Source: Gelatoporia subvermispora B (lineage: Eukaryota; Basidiomycota; Agaricomycetes; Polyporales; Gelatoporiaceae). From it: a stretch of 64,000 nt of DNA. The notes beneath the pieces are model-generated. The model was given only the letters and a program-made list of their open reading frames with translations, was not told where the DNA came from and did not search any database. Shown piece after piece: positions 42,806 to 54,513 of this stretch (the first letter of the stretch is position 1; the number at the start of each line of letters is the position of its first letter). Position numbers and translations under genes: made by a program. The stretch spans positions 513,157 through 577,156 of the forward strand of contig KB445800.1 of the NCBI GenBank assembly GCA_000320605.2. Direction: 5' to 3'.

Positions 42806-45503
42806 TCACTGACTCAAAACTACTGAAGTGACACCTCCGTCACCTTGCAGAGTTGGGACCCAGCGATCTAGCAGAGTTTGCGCTATCCCACAAATCTGAG
42901 CACCGTAGAAATCTTCTTGGTCGACGAGTCTACGCAGGTGTCTGATCACGTCTGTTGTCTAGAGATTCGTTAGTGCTCATATTATATAGGAAGACCTTGC
43001 CCTACCTCCAGGGCAAATTTGGTAAGTGCATTTATTTTCGAAGGCGTCGGCTCGGTCAGAAGGGCACTAAACGAATTGCGGACCGCTGCCGTAAGGCGGT
43101 CATAATTTGCGACCCAGTCTCTTAGAATGCCCTTCGCCAGTTGACGTGCATGTTTCTTGGACTGTACTAGCGTCAGCGGAGACCAAATCTCAAACTGTGG
43201 AACTGACCCTTGACAACAACGAAGTATCATCATTAACGTCATCTTCGGGCCATGGTGTCTCCGCAGTCAGCAGGCCGAGCTGCAAGAGTGCAACCGTTTG
43301 GATCATGTCAAAAACTTAGATTTTACAGCGAGTTCCATTTCAATAGAGAATTTTGGAAAAAACGGCTTCATGTCACGTGCTAATTCCGCAGCATGCTCTA
43401 ACCTACACAGGAAACCATTGGAGGAGATGTGATCGTCACAGCTCCACCAAATATTCAGATTCCCGATTCCCAGCCATGTCGTACTGTTGCGACCATATTT
43501 CTACTCAGGGCTCAGTTTCTGAAATGCGGTTTTTGAAAGTACTGTTAGAGGTCATGCAGACTACCCGTGGGCCGTATATCGAGAGCATAGACGAGGGACA
43601 AGGCCAGTGAGGCGAGCAATCGCTCTGGGTGTCTAGGCGTCTCAATGTGGGGTTGCGGAGCACATCCTAGCACATCGAGAGATCCTTCGCACAATCTCGT
43701 CACCTGATGTTTGGTTTGCTCCGAAAGTAAACAGGTGTGNNNNNNNNNNNNNNNNNNNNNNNNNNNNNNNNNNNNNNNNNNNNNNNNNNNNNNNNNNNNN
43801 NNNNNNNNNNNNNNNNNNNNNNNNNNNNNNNNNNNNNNNNNNNNNNNNNNNNNNNNNNNNNNNNNNNNNNNNNNNNNNNNNNNNNNNNNNNNNNNNNNNN
43901 NNNNNNNNNNNNNNNNNNNNNNNNNNNNNNNNNNNNNNNNAATTGCGGACCGCTGCCGTAAGGCGGTCATAATTTGCGACCCAGTCTCTTAGAATGCCCT
44001 TCGCCAGTTGACGTGCATGTTTCTTGGACTGTACTAGCGTCAGCGGAGACCAAATCTCAAACTGTGGAACTGACCCTTGACAACAACGAAGTATCATCAT
44101 TAACGTCATCTTCGGGCCATGGTGTCTCCGCAGTCAGCAGGCCGAGCTGCAAGAGTGCAACCGTTTGGATCATGTCAAAAACTTAGATTTTACAGCGAGT
44201 TCCATTTCAATAGAGAATTTTGGAAAAAACGGCTTCATGTCACGTGCTAATTCCGCAGCATGCTCTAACCTACACAGGAAACCATTGGAGGAGATGTGAT
44301 CGTCACAGCTCCACCAAATATTCAGATTCCCGATTCCCAGCCATGTCGTACTGTTGCGACCATATTTCTACTCAGGGCTCAGTTTCTGAAATGCGGTTTT
44401 TGAAAGTACTGTTAGAGGTCATGCAGACTACCCGTGGGCCGTATATCGAGAGCATAGACGAGGGACAAGGCCAGTGAGGCGAGCAATCGCTCTGGGTGTC
44501 TAGGCGTCTCAATGTGGGGTTGCGGAGCACATCCTAGCACATCGAGAGATCCTTCGCACAATCTCGTCACCTGATGTTTGGTTTGCTCCGAAAGTAAACA
44601 GGTGTGCCTGAAGGTAAAATTTCTCAAAGTCTCTATTGAAATGGAACTCGCTGTATCAAAGAACCGCTCATCAGAAGATCAACAGGATTTACCTAATGTA
44701 CGCGACAGCAGATACAGGTGGAATTCGGCCGCCATCCATTCGCATAGAGTCGACTGCCTCATTGCAGCTGTATGAACCTTAACCAGATTGGTCATTGATA
44801 TTGCTACGTCCCCCAATTTGATGATCGAATCGACGCTATCCCATGGATGTGTGGCCCATTCACGCAAGCATAGATCCAAGCGTGAAAGCGCGATGTAGGC
44901 TTGTGGGATAAGACCATAATGTTCAAGAGAACTCAGACCGGAAAGGAATGCGTCGAATGTGGCTCTATCGCCAGTGTGTGAAATGTGGAGAGCCTGTCGT
45001 ACACCTTTCAAGCGTGACCAATACCCGTCTGGGAGTCTAGAACAAAGATCAACGAGTGAAACATGCGCAGAGGCGTAGGCAGACTGGAATAACTTACGTG
45101 CCATCGGGATTTCTCTCGGCGCCCAGAGTGTCAGAGAGAACCACGAAGGTCGTTTCGCGCCATTGGTGTGAGACTTGGAGAAGGGCTGAGACCAGGTTTT
45201 GCTTGAGATTCTGAAAATCAGGATTCTCTGTCTCGAGTGCGTCAGCGTACAGTTCGCCGACGTATCTCAGTGTCGCCTGCAACAGGATCGCGTGAAGAAT
45301 CTCTGGAGGATAATGTGTCTCCTTGTTCGCAGCCGCACTGCCGGTGCTTTCCGCAACTCGAATTGACACTTTATGTCGCAGTGCGCGGTAAGGGGCTCTT
45401 TTGAAGAGCTTGAGCCCGAGAACTCCGAACTGCGACTCCGTCAATTCAGGTAGTACTGGGTAGGTTAAAATAAACTCACCCGCGCCGCTACTACCTCTGC
45501 CAT
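42806..45503 (-). CDS. PSEIL-family protein, copy 1 (split by assembly gap)
   Basis: Multi-exon minus-strand gene of unknown function. Recognisable exons are about 45457-45108 (HYPPEILHAILLQATLRYVG, then LLQVSHQWRETTF, LGAERNPDG), 45036-44693 (LKGVRQALHISHTGDRATF, YIALSRLDLCLREWA), a later exon with HARQLAKGILRDWVANYDRL and INALTKFALEV near 43100, and a last exon ending at 42806 with QEDFYGAQICGIAQTLLDRW. Copy 2 at 46394-47709 has the same blocks. The YPPEIL motif followed by a helix vaguely resembles an F-box start, but this is not certain. The candidate first exon (ATG at 45503, MAEVVAA) cannot be joined in frame with the next. An N gap and a 666-bp repeated flank inflate the gene. True length should be computed after removing 867 bp. 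Confidence 0.6.
43074..43739. repeat. 666-bp direct duplicate, left copy at gap
   Basis: Every line I compared is identical to 43941-44606, at a constant offset of 867 bp. It ends exactly at the first N. Best explained as an unmerged overlap between neighbouring contigs. Confidence 0.9.
43740..43940. other. Assembly gap (201 N)
   Basis: A run of N directly flanked by the two identical copies. Confidence 0.99.
43941..44606. repeat. 666-bp direct duplicate, right copy at gap
   Basis: It begins exactly at the first base after the gap and repeats 43074-43739. The unique sequence resumes at 44607 (CCTGAAGG). Confidence 0.9.
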
Positions 45504-46393
45504 GATCAGGTCGTTATCGCTCAACTTCCACGTTTAATACGAGTGCTACAGTCAGAGCGACACAGCCACGGAATGGTGTGCAATAGCTTTACTGCGGAAT
45601 ATCTAGGCTGAGCTTACTAGGTCGTCAGGACTCGAGTCGTCGGCGAGACAATCCACCCTCAAGGGAATCACGCGAATGGCGCGCTTATCATCTGCCCTGG
45701 TTAATCGAACGTTCAATTAATCAACATTCGCTGCTAAAAATTATGGCCGCTTTTGGTACAGAAGTGCATCAACTGATCTGCGGTCCTACTTTAAATCCTT
45801 GTGCGGACAAGATGAGGGTCAAATTGATCAAGTGAAATCGTCATGTGGACAAAAAGGACGAAAGACCGGGTTCATCTTGCATAGAAATCGACCAGGAAGG
45901 CCGAGGTCAGGTCAGAGGTAGGGTCTTGGTGTAGGCAAGCTCCACGGTGCGACCACGCGTCTGACCGTCACATATGGCTACCTAGCATCTATATTAGAAG
46001 ATTGCCCAACGTGACTGAACATGCCGAAGGATCCGCACTCTAGATCTGTCCCGGGTACTGTCCTCGTTGAATAGCTCCACAGAAACAAAAAAACAGCACT
46101 TCCATGTCCATACTATAATGTCGTATGCCCCGACCGGACTCTGATTAATGATGTCGCACGCATCACGCCGTCATGAACTTTGAGTAGCATCTGCGTATGT
46201 TTACATGTAACGTAAATCAGTCGTGATTTAAGATACAACAGCGCAGAACCTCCATGGGCAGTGTGACAATCGCATATTCTGACATGGTGTATTAGGTCTA
46301 CTTTATCGAAAACATGAGGATATACTGAAAGTGTCTTGATATTGTTCGAGGGCAGAGTATTGTCGGCCCTTTCTTTCAAAGTCTAGTGTACCT
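45504..46393. other. Intergenic with dispersed repeat copy
   Basis: It separates PSEIL copy 1 from copy 2. It contains a copy of the TGCGGACAAAA-box element at 45795-46090. No genes seen. Confidence 0.55.
45795..46090 (+). repeat. Second copy of the TGCGGACAAAA-box element
   Basis: It is collinear with 26153-26430: CTTGTGCGGACAAGATG then GGGTCAAA, ATCGTCATGTGGACAAAAAG, GTCTTGGTGTAGGCAAG, CCAACGTGACTGAAC, GGATCCGCA and CTCGTTGAAT. Each matches a block of the first element in the same order, with moderate divergence. The AGGACCCC end of the first copy is not evident here. Confidence 0.6.
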
Positions 46394-47709
46394 TCACAGA
46401 GTTGTTTTTGAACCCCCTTTGTCGCCTTCCACAATCGGCACCCAACGATCCAGTAGAAGTCGCGCTATCTGACATATCTCGGCACCGTAGAAATCTTGCT
46501 TCTCAATGGTAGCACGCAGATCCGAAACAACACCTGTCGTCTGAAGGACCTTTGGCATCAGATTTCCGTCATGTATGATGTATGGAGATATTGTCTACCT
46601 CCAGAGCAAATTTAGTGACTCCACTTGTGTTCGGAGGTGTAGTCTCCGTTGATATTGTCATAGATGACATACGGGCTTCTGTCATGAGGATGTCGTCTTG
46701 TGAGATCCAATTCTTCAGTATGTTCTTCGTCTGAGCACATGCGGCCTCTTTAAGCTGTGTAACAACATGAGCGATGTCTAGAACTTGATGTAAGTCGCCA
46801 CTCACTGTTGCGAGCAACGAGGTACCGCTGACTTCATGCGGTGGGATCACGGCAACCCTCGCGCCAAGCCGCAAAGTAGCTCTTTCTTGAATCATAGTGG
46901 CCACTGAAGAACTCAGAAATCAAGATCTTTTGGAAGGCCGCATGATGAGAGATCCGCAGGACTTACTCCATGCACGCGATAACGAATCAAACTCGAATAT
47001 GGCCCCAATCCCCCCAAGCACAGACCATTTCTTGAAGGCATCCATCTCAGCATCGAACAGCTCGGACAGTGCTACTTCTACTTCCTCTGACTTATATATC
47101 GCGGCGGCACTGTCCCATGAACATGCAGCCCATTCGCGCATGCCGAGATCCAAACGTGAAAGCGCAATATACACTTTTGGGACAGGGCCGAGGTACTCAA
47201 GCGAGGTCAAGCCAGAAAGGAATGTGTCGAAGGTGGTTCTGTCACCGGTGTGCGCAATTTGGAGCGCATGTCGCACGTTTCTCAAGCAAGACCAGTACTT
47301 CCTGGGAAGTCTGTGATACAGTGACATTTGCGCTATACATCGAATGGGTGCCGATAGCATGGAATCACTTACGTGTCATCAGGGTTTCTCTCGACACCCA
47401 TGGTGCTCGAGAGGATTGCGAAAGTAATTTCGCGCCATTGATGCGAGATTTGCAGATAAACTGAGAGTATACTGAGAGTGGGCTGTTCTTGAAGTTCTCA
47501 AACTCTGTGTCCCTTGATTCGAGGACATCGGCAAAAATTTTGCCGACATATCTGAGCATCGCGTGCGCTAAGATCACATGAAGAATCTCTGAAGGAAAGC
47601 GTATCTCTTTTCTCATGTCCCCTGCATTGCGTTTATTCACAATTTGAAACTTCACATCTGGTTTCAGCGCGCTGAATATTTTATGGAAGTGTTTGAATTT
47701 GCGAGACAT
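46394..47709 (-). pseudogene. PSEIL-family copy 2, frameshifted by an 11-bp duplication
   Basis: Exon 1 starts with ATG at 47709 and runs to 47373. Further exons are 47310-46967, from 46903, and a last one ending with TGA at 46394-46396. Shared blocks are FPSEILHVILAHAMLRYVG, SHQWREITFAIL, GVERNPDDT, LRNVRHALQIAHTGDRTTF, YIALSRLDLGMREWA, VTKFALEV and QDFYGAEICQIARLLLDRW. In exon 1, two adjacent 11-bp units (47457-47467 and 47468-47478, differing at one base) shift the frame between NSPLSVY and LQISHQWRE. Deleting one unit restores family sequence exactly. All later exons and splice sites look intact, so this is a very recent lesion or an assembly or allelic variant. Confidence 0.75.
47457..47478. 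repeat. 11-bp tandem duplication disrupting PSEIL copy 2
   Basis: TAAACTGAGAG followed by TATACTGAGAG (plus strand). Removal of either unit restores the conserved reading frame of the paralogue. Confidence 0.8.
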
Positions 47710-48922
47710 CTGCTATGGCGCCTTCAGTCAAGCTGATCTTGGTTTCGAGTGGATCTACGTGCTTCTGTTGTCTCCCTCATAATACGAACCTAGTTCCTCA
47801 GGTTTTACCTAAGGGTGATACAGCAATAGTTGTTTGGTAGAGACAAATGGTGCGGGCTATGCGTAAGTACGTGCAGATGGTCAAGGTTGTGTTTCGGAGG
47901 TCGCAGGGTGAAGAGGCAACTCGCCGTCGACTGATGACTGGCGCTTGACACATGCCGTAAAATCAACATCCAACTGTGGCCATTTTGATAGATCTTGCTA
48001 TATAAGATATGCCGCAATCAAGGGCGACACAGTACAGGGGCCAAACCTTCTATCGCCTCGTATGTCTCTGGTTCACCTCCACGGGCAAACTGTAGGGCCT
48101 TTCTCACGTCCCGCGCGCGTGCGGAATATTCCACCGAAATCCTATAATGCAACTTTAGGCCTAGGTCTCGATATCGTCGCGATCATCAGCAAGCTCCATG
48201 GGCGCGCTACTAGCGATACTTTGAAAGCTATTTCGCACCATTGGTGGGAGACTTGTAGGCATGCTGATATGAAAATCAGATAGAACTTCATTAAAGACCT
48301 CGTCGACTTATGCTATCGTCATCTCGTGTAAAATTGCATACTATGAGAATATACGGTGGGCAGCACAAATGTGTCGTCGCATCACCTTGATCAGCACGCT
48401 CTGCAATTTGGAGCGGTACAGGGAGTAAGCGTTTTCGCTCGATTTCCGCCAATAGACGGAGCAGCAGGGTGTGCTACGATACTGGATTTCATCCGAAAGG
48501 CGTCCAACCTTCTCCCTATTTCGAATCCATGTATAACACGCTAGGAACAGGTCAGAGCTGCAGGTCGATGACAGGGTCAAGCTCGTTTGACAAGCAGAGT
48601 GACGTAGAGATCGAATTGCTGGCTGGTACTGATCGTCATCAGGCTCGTTATATTCGAACACGTTATCTGGAACTCGAATCTCATGCCCTGATTGTCTCTT
48701 TGGGAGGGTGATTCCTACTCGACCCGGATCTAGTCTTGTCATATTGACGATCTTCCTTCCTTTTCAGTGTACCAAATGAAATGCAAACCCGTTCTCAATA
48801 ATATACACAAAGGGATATAAGATGAATCTACGAACGGACAGAAAGATATAGGGTGAGGGATAGTGAGTTCCGAGCTAATCCCGACATGTCCCAGTGAATG
48901 AACTGCTAGCAACCGAAACAGA
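47710..48922. other. Intergenic with a possible PSEIL relic
   Basis: No intact gene. A plus-strand stretch at about 48120-48260 resembles the start of the PSEIL family: PPKSYNAT in one frame, CCACCGAAATCCTATAATGC at nucleotide level against CCTCCAGAGATTCTTCACGC of copy 1, then AISHHWWETC against QVSHQWRETT. It is too short and damaged for certainty. Confidence 0.4.
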
Positions 48923-50692
48923 TCATGAGTCCGTAGCATTGAGCATTTTCTCCTTCCCTTTCCTGGGCGGCTGTTCGAGAACGAGCTCTGGCGAACTCGC
49001 CATAGCAGTGGACGTAAAAGAGGCGGCCCGCTTGCCTCCTCTAATCGCGCCGGGTGGTGACAAATGGTGCGGAAGATGCGCCCCAAGAGTCGGGGAATTG
49101 GGCAAGGAGGGGAACTTGGTGGGCGGTGACGCACCCTCTCCTGCCGCGGCTTCCGTGAGCAGAAATTCCACCCAGAGCTTCGAGAATGACTGGTGAAAGA
49201 GACGCGGATATCTGATAAGAGCTTGGCGGAGATAAATATTGAACGACGCACCTCGGTCTCGTCCGTGCGCTCTAGATCAGCACTTTTGCCCTTGGGTGAG
49301 GTCGCAGCGGATCGGCCCCATAGCAGTGAGCCTTGTGATGCGCTCCCTTTCCGTTGCAGGCCGGCCTTCTCCCTTTCATCATCCGTCCAGGAGAGTATAG
49401 AAGAGAGAAGAGATAACATCTCGAAGCGCTTCGGGTCTGCTCGAGGGGTGACCAAGAAAGAAAGCAATACGTTTGTCACGAGACGTCTGTCAACGGTGGT
49501 ATCTGTTGACGATCGCCGTAGTCGACGCAAGGCTTCCATCAAGTGTTCATTCATGATCACAGCTGAACTAAGTGAGCTAGACATTCAGCAGGACTGGAAT
49601 ATTGGAACAGTCATACCTTCGTGACGCAACTTTCCAATGAGCAGATTCTTCTCTTTGACCTCCTTCTCAAGCTCTTGAGTACGAGACGTATTGGTGGACG
49701 TCTCCTCTAGCTGAAGCTGAGTAGCGACTGGTGAATAACGTGGACCACCAGAATACAACTACACTCACTTCGGCTGTCAAAGCCCGATGCTTGTACTCCG
49801 CAAGTGATTGGGTTGTTTGCATCAGCTGAGATTCATAATCCTTCACCGCTTGCCGCAGTTCATGGTCCTTTGCTGCGCAACTGTCAAGCCGAGGTTCACA
49901 CAACCAGTTCACAGTACCGCCCACCTTCCTGAAATTCTTCTAGAACTGATTGGAGATTCCTGGACTTCTGCCGTTCTGCTTCTAGCTCCGCAAAAGTTCG
50001 TTCTCCAGCTTCACGCTCAACCTCGTATTCCCGACGGAGGTTCTCCAGAGCAGTCCTGGCCTCGTCTGCAACGACGTGCTCTTGCAATGCCTTTTGTTCC
50101 CAATCATCTCGCTCCATTCGACATTGTTCTAGCTCGCTCTGGACTTCGTGCAGTTCGCGCTCCTTCATGTACACGTCTTGCGCGCTTTCTTGCAGCGCCC
50201 GGGTGCGCATCACTTCCAGCTCCTTTGACGCCCGTTCTGCTTCCTCATTCGAGACGATGAGTTCAGACTTGAGAGTCTCTATAGTAGTAGTGAGGTCTTC
50301 ATTCTGCACTGTGAGATGTTGCACGAGCTGCTCCTGGCGGTCGAGTTCTTCCTATGCATGTGCAAGTCGTACAGTAGCACCAGACTGACAGAGTGACGAC
50401 GTACGGCATCCTGCTTCAGCTTGTTACCCAGAGTAGTGCGCATTGCCGTCAGCTTCGCAAGCAGATTTCGGTACTGCGCTGCCAAAGTATCTTTGTCGGC
50501 CTTCGTCCGCTCCAACTCCCGCTGCAGTCTCTGGATTGGGTCGGTGTCATCATAGTTCTCGGAAGCAGTGAGTTCCGTCGCCGCCACAGATCCATTCAAG
50601 TGCAAGGAAGGCGTAATAGGTCTTTCAAGGTCAAATGAAGGACGAGGACTAACACCCGGTGTGCCCGCTGAAGCCGACAGCGGGGAGGACAT
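48923..50692 (-). CDS. RUD3: Golgin with GRAB domain, Rud3/GMAP-210-like
   Basis: Six exons: 50692-50405, 50351-49925, 49872-49769, 49716-49617, 49562-49252 and 49189-48923, 498 aa. Residues about 55-305 are a continuous coiled coil (IQRLQRELERTKADKDTLAAQ ... LEKEVKEKNLLIGKL). It is followed by a GRAB domain: VIMNEHLMEALRRLRRSS, TVDRRLVTNVLLSFLVTPR, PKRFEMLSLLSSILSWTDDE. The GRAB domain binds ARF-family GTPases at the cis-Golgi, where the coiled coil tethers vesicles (family knowledge). The Ser/Pro-rich C-terminus ends in LVLEQPPRKGKEKM. Introns are short (46-64 nt). The length and order fit Rud3. A GRIP domain is not present. Confidence 0.9.
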
Positions 50693-51035
50693 CCTGTGCG
50701 CGATGGTCGACGTGGTAAACTTAGCTTGCCTTTTCGGGAATGACCTACTCCCGCGCGGGTAATTTAACTAGTTACCTTCAAAACATATTGACGAAATTGC
50801 TTTCAATCTCATCTCAGATCTGGAAGCTCGAAGCTTCAAGGAGCTTGAACGCTTGAGCCGTTGCACCACGTATACTTTGCTAGCGTACCTCTGCGAGACC
50901 CGGAGAATCTCTGGGACGGGATCAATCCGTGCTAAATTCACGAGATCAAATATCTGCTCTCTTTCGGATCTTGGTATCTTTTCTTACGCATCTTTTGGCT
51001 TGTAGCCTTGTACACCGTGTCGCCCTGCTTGTCAG
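50693..51035. other. Divergent promoter region RUD3 / PSEIL copy 3
   Basis: 343 bp shared by two divergent starts. No recognised motif. Confidence 0.5.
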
Positions 51036-52046
51036 ATGGCAGAGTCCTTTTCTTCATATCACAGTCTCTCCCAATCGGAGGTAAGATTGTATAATTCGAG
51101 TCGAGTGCATTTCATGCTCACAGAGCTCTGACGTTAAGCTCACGCCTGATGATTTCGAATGGTCTACTTTCTCATCTCATCTCATAACATTAGGCCCTCG
51201 TATCGCCGAGCCTACGTCCGCAGTGTCCATCACAGTGCAGATTCTATCTGGATGTATCCCGTCAGAGATCTTCTATTCCATCCTCCTCGAGATTGTCCTA
51301 GAATACATCGACGAGGTGTTCCTTGATGCTTTGGAGCAACGAGATATTGATCCGGAGATTCTATCCATTTCACCTCTCTTAGCACCACTTCACGTCACGT
51401 ATCAATTTCGCGAGACCATGTTTCAGGTCCTACAGGATACATCGGGTCTTTCGAAAGGTCCAAACGGGTACGTGGGCACGTGCCTCTTTCATCCATAATC
51501 AGAGGTCACGAATGGCACCAGGCTCCTTCCGGACTCATGGGACGAAATAAAGCACCTCCGGAAAGCATTCAACCTGGTTCTGTTCGGCATGTAACAACAG
51601 AAGATGCATGGCATGGTGTGGTCAACGGTCTCTCCCTGTCTGGGTCGGTCTCTCAGCTATACTTGGCGCTTGCTCGGTTAGAGTGGGAAAGGCGCAATTA
51701 GCAAGGCAATCGGATTCTGCTGGGGACGAAATCGAAGACATAATACACGCGTGCGGCACACTGTATGACAGCGGCCTTGAGTTGAAGTCAAGTCTCGCTG
51801 ATTGGTTTGAATCTCGGTTCACCTTATATCTCATGACACACCGCTTCAGTGAGTGGAACTGGTATCGGTTCTGTCGTCTCTGTTTGTGTATCGCTGACTC
51901 TGCATTGTATTACAGTCACGTATCAATACATAAGCAATGAAGCGGCGGATGTTATCTTCCGCTGGCTCGCGTTGTTGGACCAGACTGGCGTGGTTGGAGA
52001 ATTGCCCGAAGTAGGCGCCTTCACCGATTCTCACCGATTCCTATAA
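51036..52046 (+). pseudogene. PSEIL-family copy 3, frameshifted and C-terminally short
   Basis: Exon 1 51036-51080 (MAESFSSYHSLSQSE), exon 2 51124-51467 (IPSEIFYSILLEIVLEYIDE, LHVTYQFRETMFQVL) and exon 3 from 51522 (LLPDSWDEIKHLRKAFNLVL). Exon 3 meets a TAA near 51594, while the family sequence (AWHGVVNGLSLSG, LYLALARLE) continues in the next frame. That frame ends at a TAG at 51699-51701, and GKAQLARQSDSAGDEIEDII continues in the third frame to a donor near 51851. A last segment to 52046 follows. Two shifts of the same direction point to decay. The KFALEV and DFYGAEIC blocks of copies 1 and 2 are missing. Divergence from copies 1 and 2 is much larger than between them. Confidence 0.6.
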
Positions 52047-53072
52047 TGAACAATATGCTCACTCGCACCCTTGAAGATATTTTTGGTTGTTGCATACCAG
52101 TCCCTCGCCGCATGCGTTACTTACTGGGGAAAGCAGTGCCGCCAATACGCCGCCGTAATGCGGGCTTCGTGGGCTTCTCGTAACCTCCAGACCTGCCCGC
52201 GCACTTACCACGGTATATCGACGCATACTCTTGAAGTAAGTGCACAGGTCAGGAGTATGTCGCATGCATTCTGATCGTTTCACCGACCAAACAATTTCTG
52301 CTCCTTTGTTGCTGCGCACCAGCTGCACACTTACAATTCATCGCAGACGTGCTCGCAGGATCCGGGAGAGTGATGAGTCGTTGTGTCATAGCTCCTAATA
52401 ACGACTCGGAATAGCATGCGACACTGGAACGCTCGGTCGCAAGCGTGTGCGCTGGACGTCGACTGACGTCATTGCAAGCGTTCGGATTGGCACCAAAGCG
52501 AAGGTCCTTTACCACGATCAACCCACTATGCCCAGAACCTAACATTCATTGTGATGGGATGAGGTCAATCATAATGAGAAGCAAGATGAACCGTAGTGAC
52601 TATCCAACGTGCCCTGAATTCATGCTTCTGGGACCGCTCGCAGACGCCTCGTGCACGTGCCCGATACACACGGATTCGCACAGCGTCAAAAATGAACAAA
52701 GTACATCTCATCGCACATTTGTTACGTTCGGAGAGACAGGTGCCACTAAGAAAGGCTTCGTCAACCCTGGACCCGTACTTCCTGCTGGACTTGGAGTATT
52801 TGGAACAAGCGACAGGCAGCCATGTCCCTAGCGTGTCAGCGCATGTCAGCAGTCTTATAAATACTTCGGTCTCGATCAACCAGTAAAATCAAGGGCACCT
52901 CTCGATAGCAAGGGTCTTGATCGGAAGAAGCTCCTTCCGATCTTGAATAATGATTGTAATGCTGCAATATTTGCCTCAAGTTCCAAGATCTCCGTATCAA
53001 ACTTACAGCAATACGTATAAGATAATCTGCACGAAGATAAGGCACGGGGGATTCAAATTCGAATTCCCGAGC
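52047..53072. other. Intergenic, no gene seen
   Basis: Frames of up to about 128 codons without domains or family resemblance. Nothing else recognised. Confidence 0.5.
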
Positions 53073-54513
53073 TTAAACGATAGAATCGGCGCTGATACTC
53101 GTACGTTCGGTTGCGCCCTTATCCGAATGCACCATATGTTCCAGACGAATTTGAACGCCATCGACGACAGACTGCTGTTGATGTCTATCGAAGCGCGATT
53201 GCGACATGTTCGTTCGTAGTGGGTGTGACGCAAAAGCAATGGGAGTCGAGGACGCCATGGCACCGGACGGACCTCGGCTACGTGCCGCGTCGAGGGAGAC
53301 GCGGACGATGACAGAAGAGAATACAATGCCCTGGACTATATCATTAGATTGCGGCACACTCACAATGATGTTGAACTTACAATTACTGGTGAAGTCTGAA
53401 CATGCCAAAGCGCGCGTCAGATATCGAAGGTGTGATTGAGAGAGAGAAAGAGAGAGAGTACGTACCGAATTGAGGACGATGAATAATGCGGGGGTGCCAG
53501 TGGCGCTCGCAATGATGAGTACAATAAGTAATGCCGAATAACTCGCAGCTGACAATACTAAGTATCAAGAGGGTGCATCGAGACTCCAAGACACTGATGC
53601 GTACCAGATTCTATCAAAATGTGTATAACTCTAGATAAACGGAGGCCTGAGACAGCCCCGTTCACACCTCCTTGGATTGACCAGATTCGATAAGAGATGA
53701 GCACTGAACGCGCCCACATCAGCTCGACAGTATTTTCAGAAGGAGTTTGACTCACAGGTACATATCAAATTTAGGGCAAGTGTAAGGGCGTAGAAGTATT
53801 TAGCGCGGAGGGTGACGTCTGCAAGCAGGACATTGTCGCCGAGCTTCACCTGCGTGAGCGACCAGGTCGCCCATGCCGACATTGCTATGCGGAGATGAGC
53901 GGAGATATGTAAGTCAGAACATTCTTGTGCTCACCGATATCCGCGAGGAAGAGCATGAATGGGATAGCAACCAAATAGACGTTCCGTCTCCATACAACGA
54001 AAGTTCGGTAGACCTAGAGATACGTTGGGACCTTCCCGGATTGAGATGTAGGAAAACTCACAATCAGAGCGTCAGATACCAAGGTAACGGTCACGTAGAC
54101 AGAAGTCTTGATCATGTTCAAGGATGTGTTGACATGAGCGAAATAGAGTAATGGTGCGTTCGGTTGTATGGAATTATCCACGAAAGCTTCCATTGCACGA
54201 ATAAAGTCCACTACGAGGTGCTAGAGGGAGGGGCGTTATCAGCTGCGAATCAAAATCAGCGGCAAACTGCTTACCATTGTTACCAAGGCGAAAATTATCA
54301 GTGCAGTGACCAACATGGGCGTCATTGGCCTTCCTTCCACCCACTTTCCTCGCAGCACAATGAGACATTGCAAAAAGTTGATCGCATACGCTCCTTTAGC
54401 AGAAGACACGTTAGACGAGATAGTCCAGGAGAAGTCAAGACGAGAGTGCACGCACCGTAGGCCATGGCCTCGAGCAGCGTCCCTACAAGCTCAGCTTTTG
54501 GCACAGTGAGCAT
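53073..54513 (-). CDS. Multi-pass membrane protein of unknown function (basidiomycete family)
   Basis: Nine exons in phase: 54513-54456, 54393-54275, 54220-54062, 54013-53935, 53884-53756, 53703-53605, 53557-53466, micro-exon 53395-53381 and 53330-53073, 335 aa. About seven hydrophobic helices are visible, including GTLLEAMAYGAYAINFLQC, MLVTALIIFALVTM, TSVYVTVTLVSDALIVYRTF, VYLVAIPFMLFLADI, YFYALTLALNLICTLLISYR, YSALLIVLIIASATG and VIGIVFSSVIVRVSL. The C-terminal 70 residues are hydrophilic. This organisation recurs in a large family of Agaricomycete integral membrane proteins with seven helices and no known ligand. The 15-nt micro-exon supplies TSPVI and restores the family motif TSPVIGIVF. 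Confidence 0.82.
53381..53395 (-). other. 15-nt micro-exon of membrane protein gene
   Basis: ACTTCACCAGTAATT lies between a TTCAG acceptor and a GTAAGT donor and encodes TSPVI. Without it the family motif SP(I/V)IGIVFS is broken. Confidence 0.7.

Noticed and set aside
43074..44606. True tandem gene duplication around the N gap
   Set aside because: Perfect identity, with ends exactly at the gap borders, fits an unmerged contig overlap much better.
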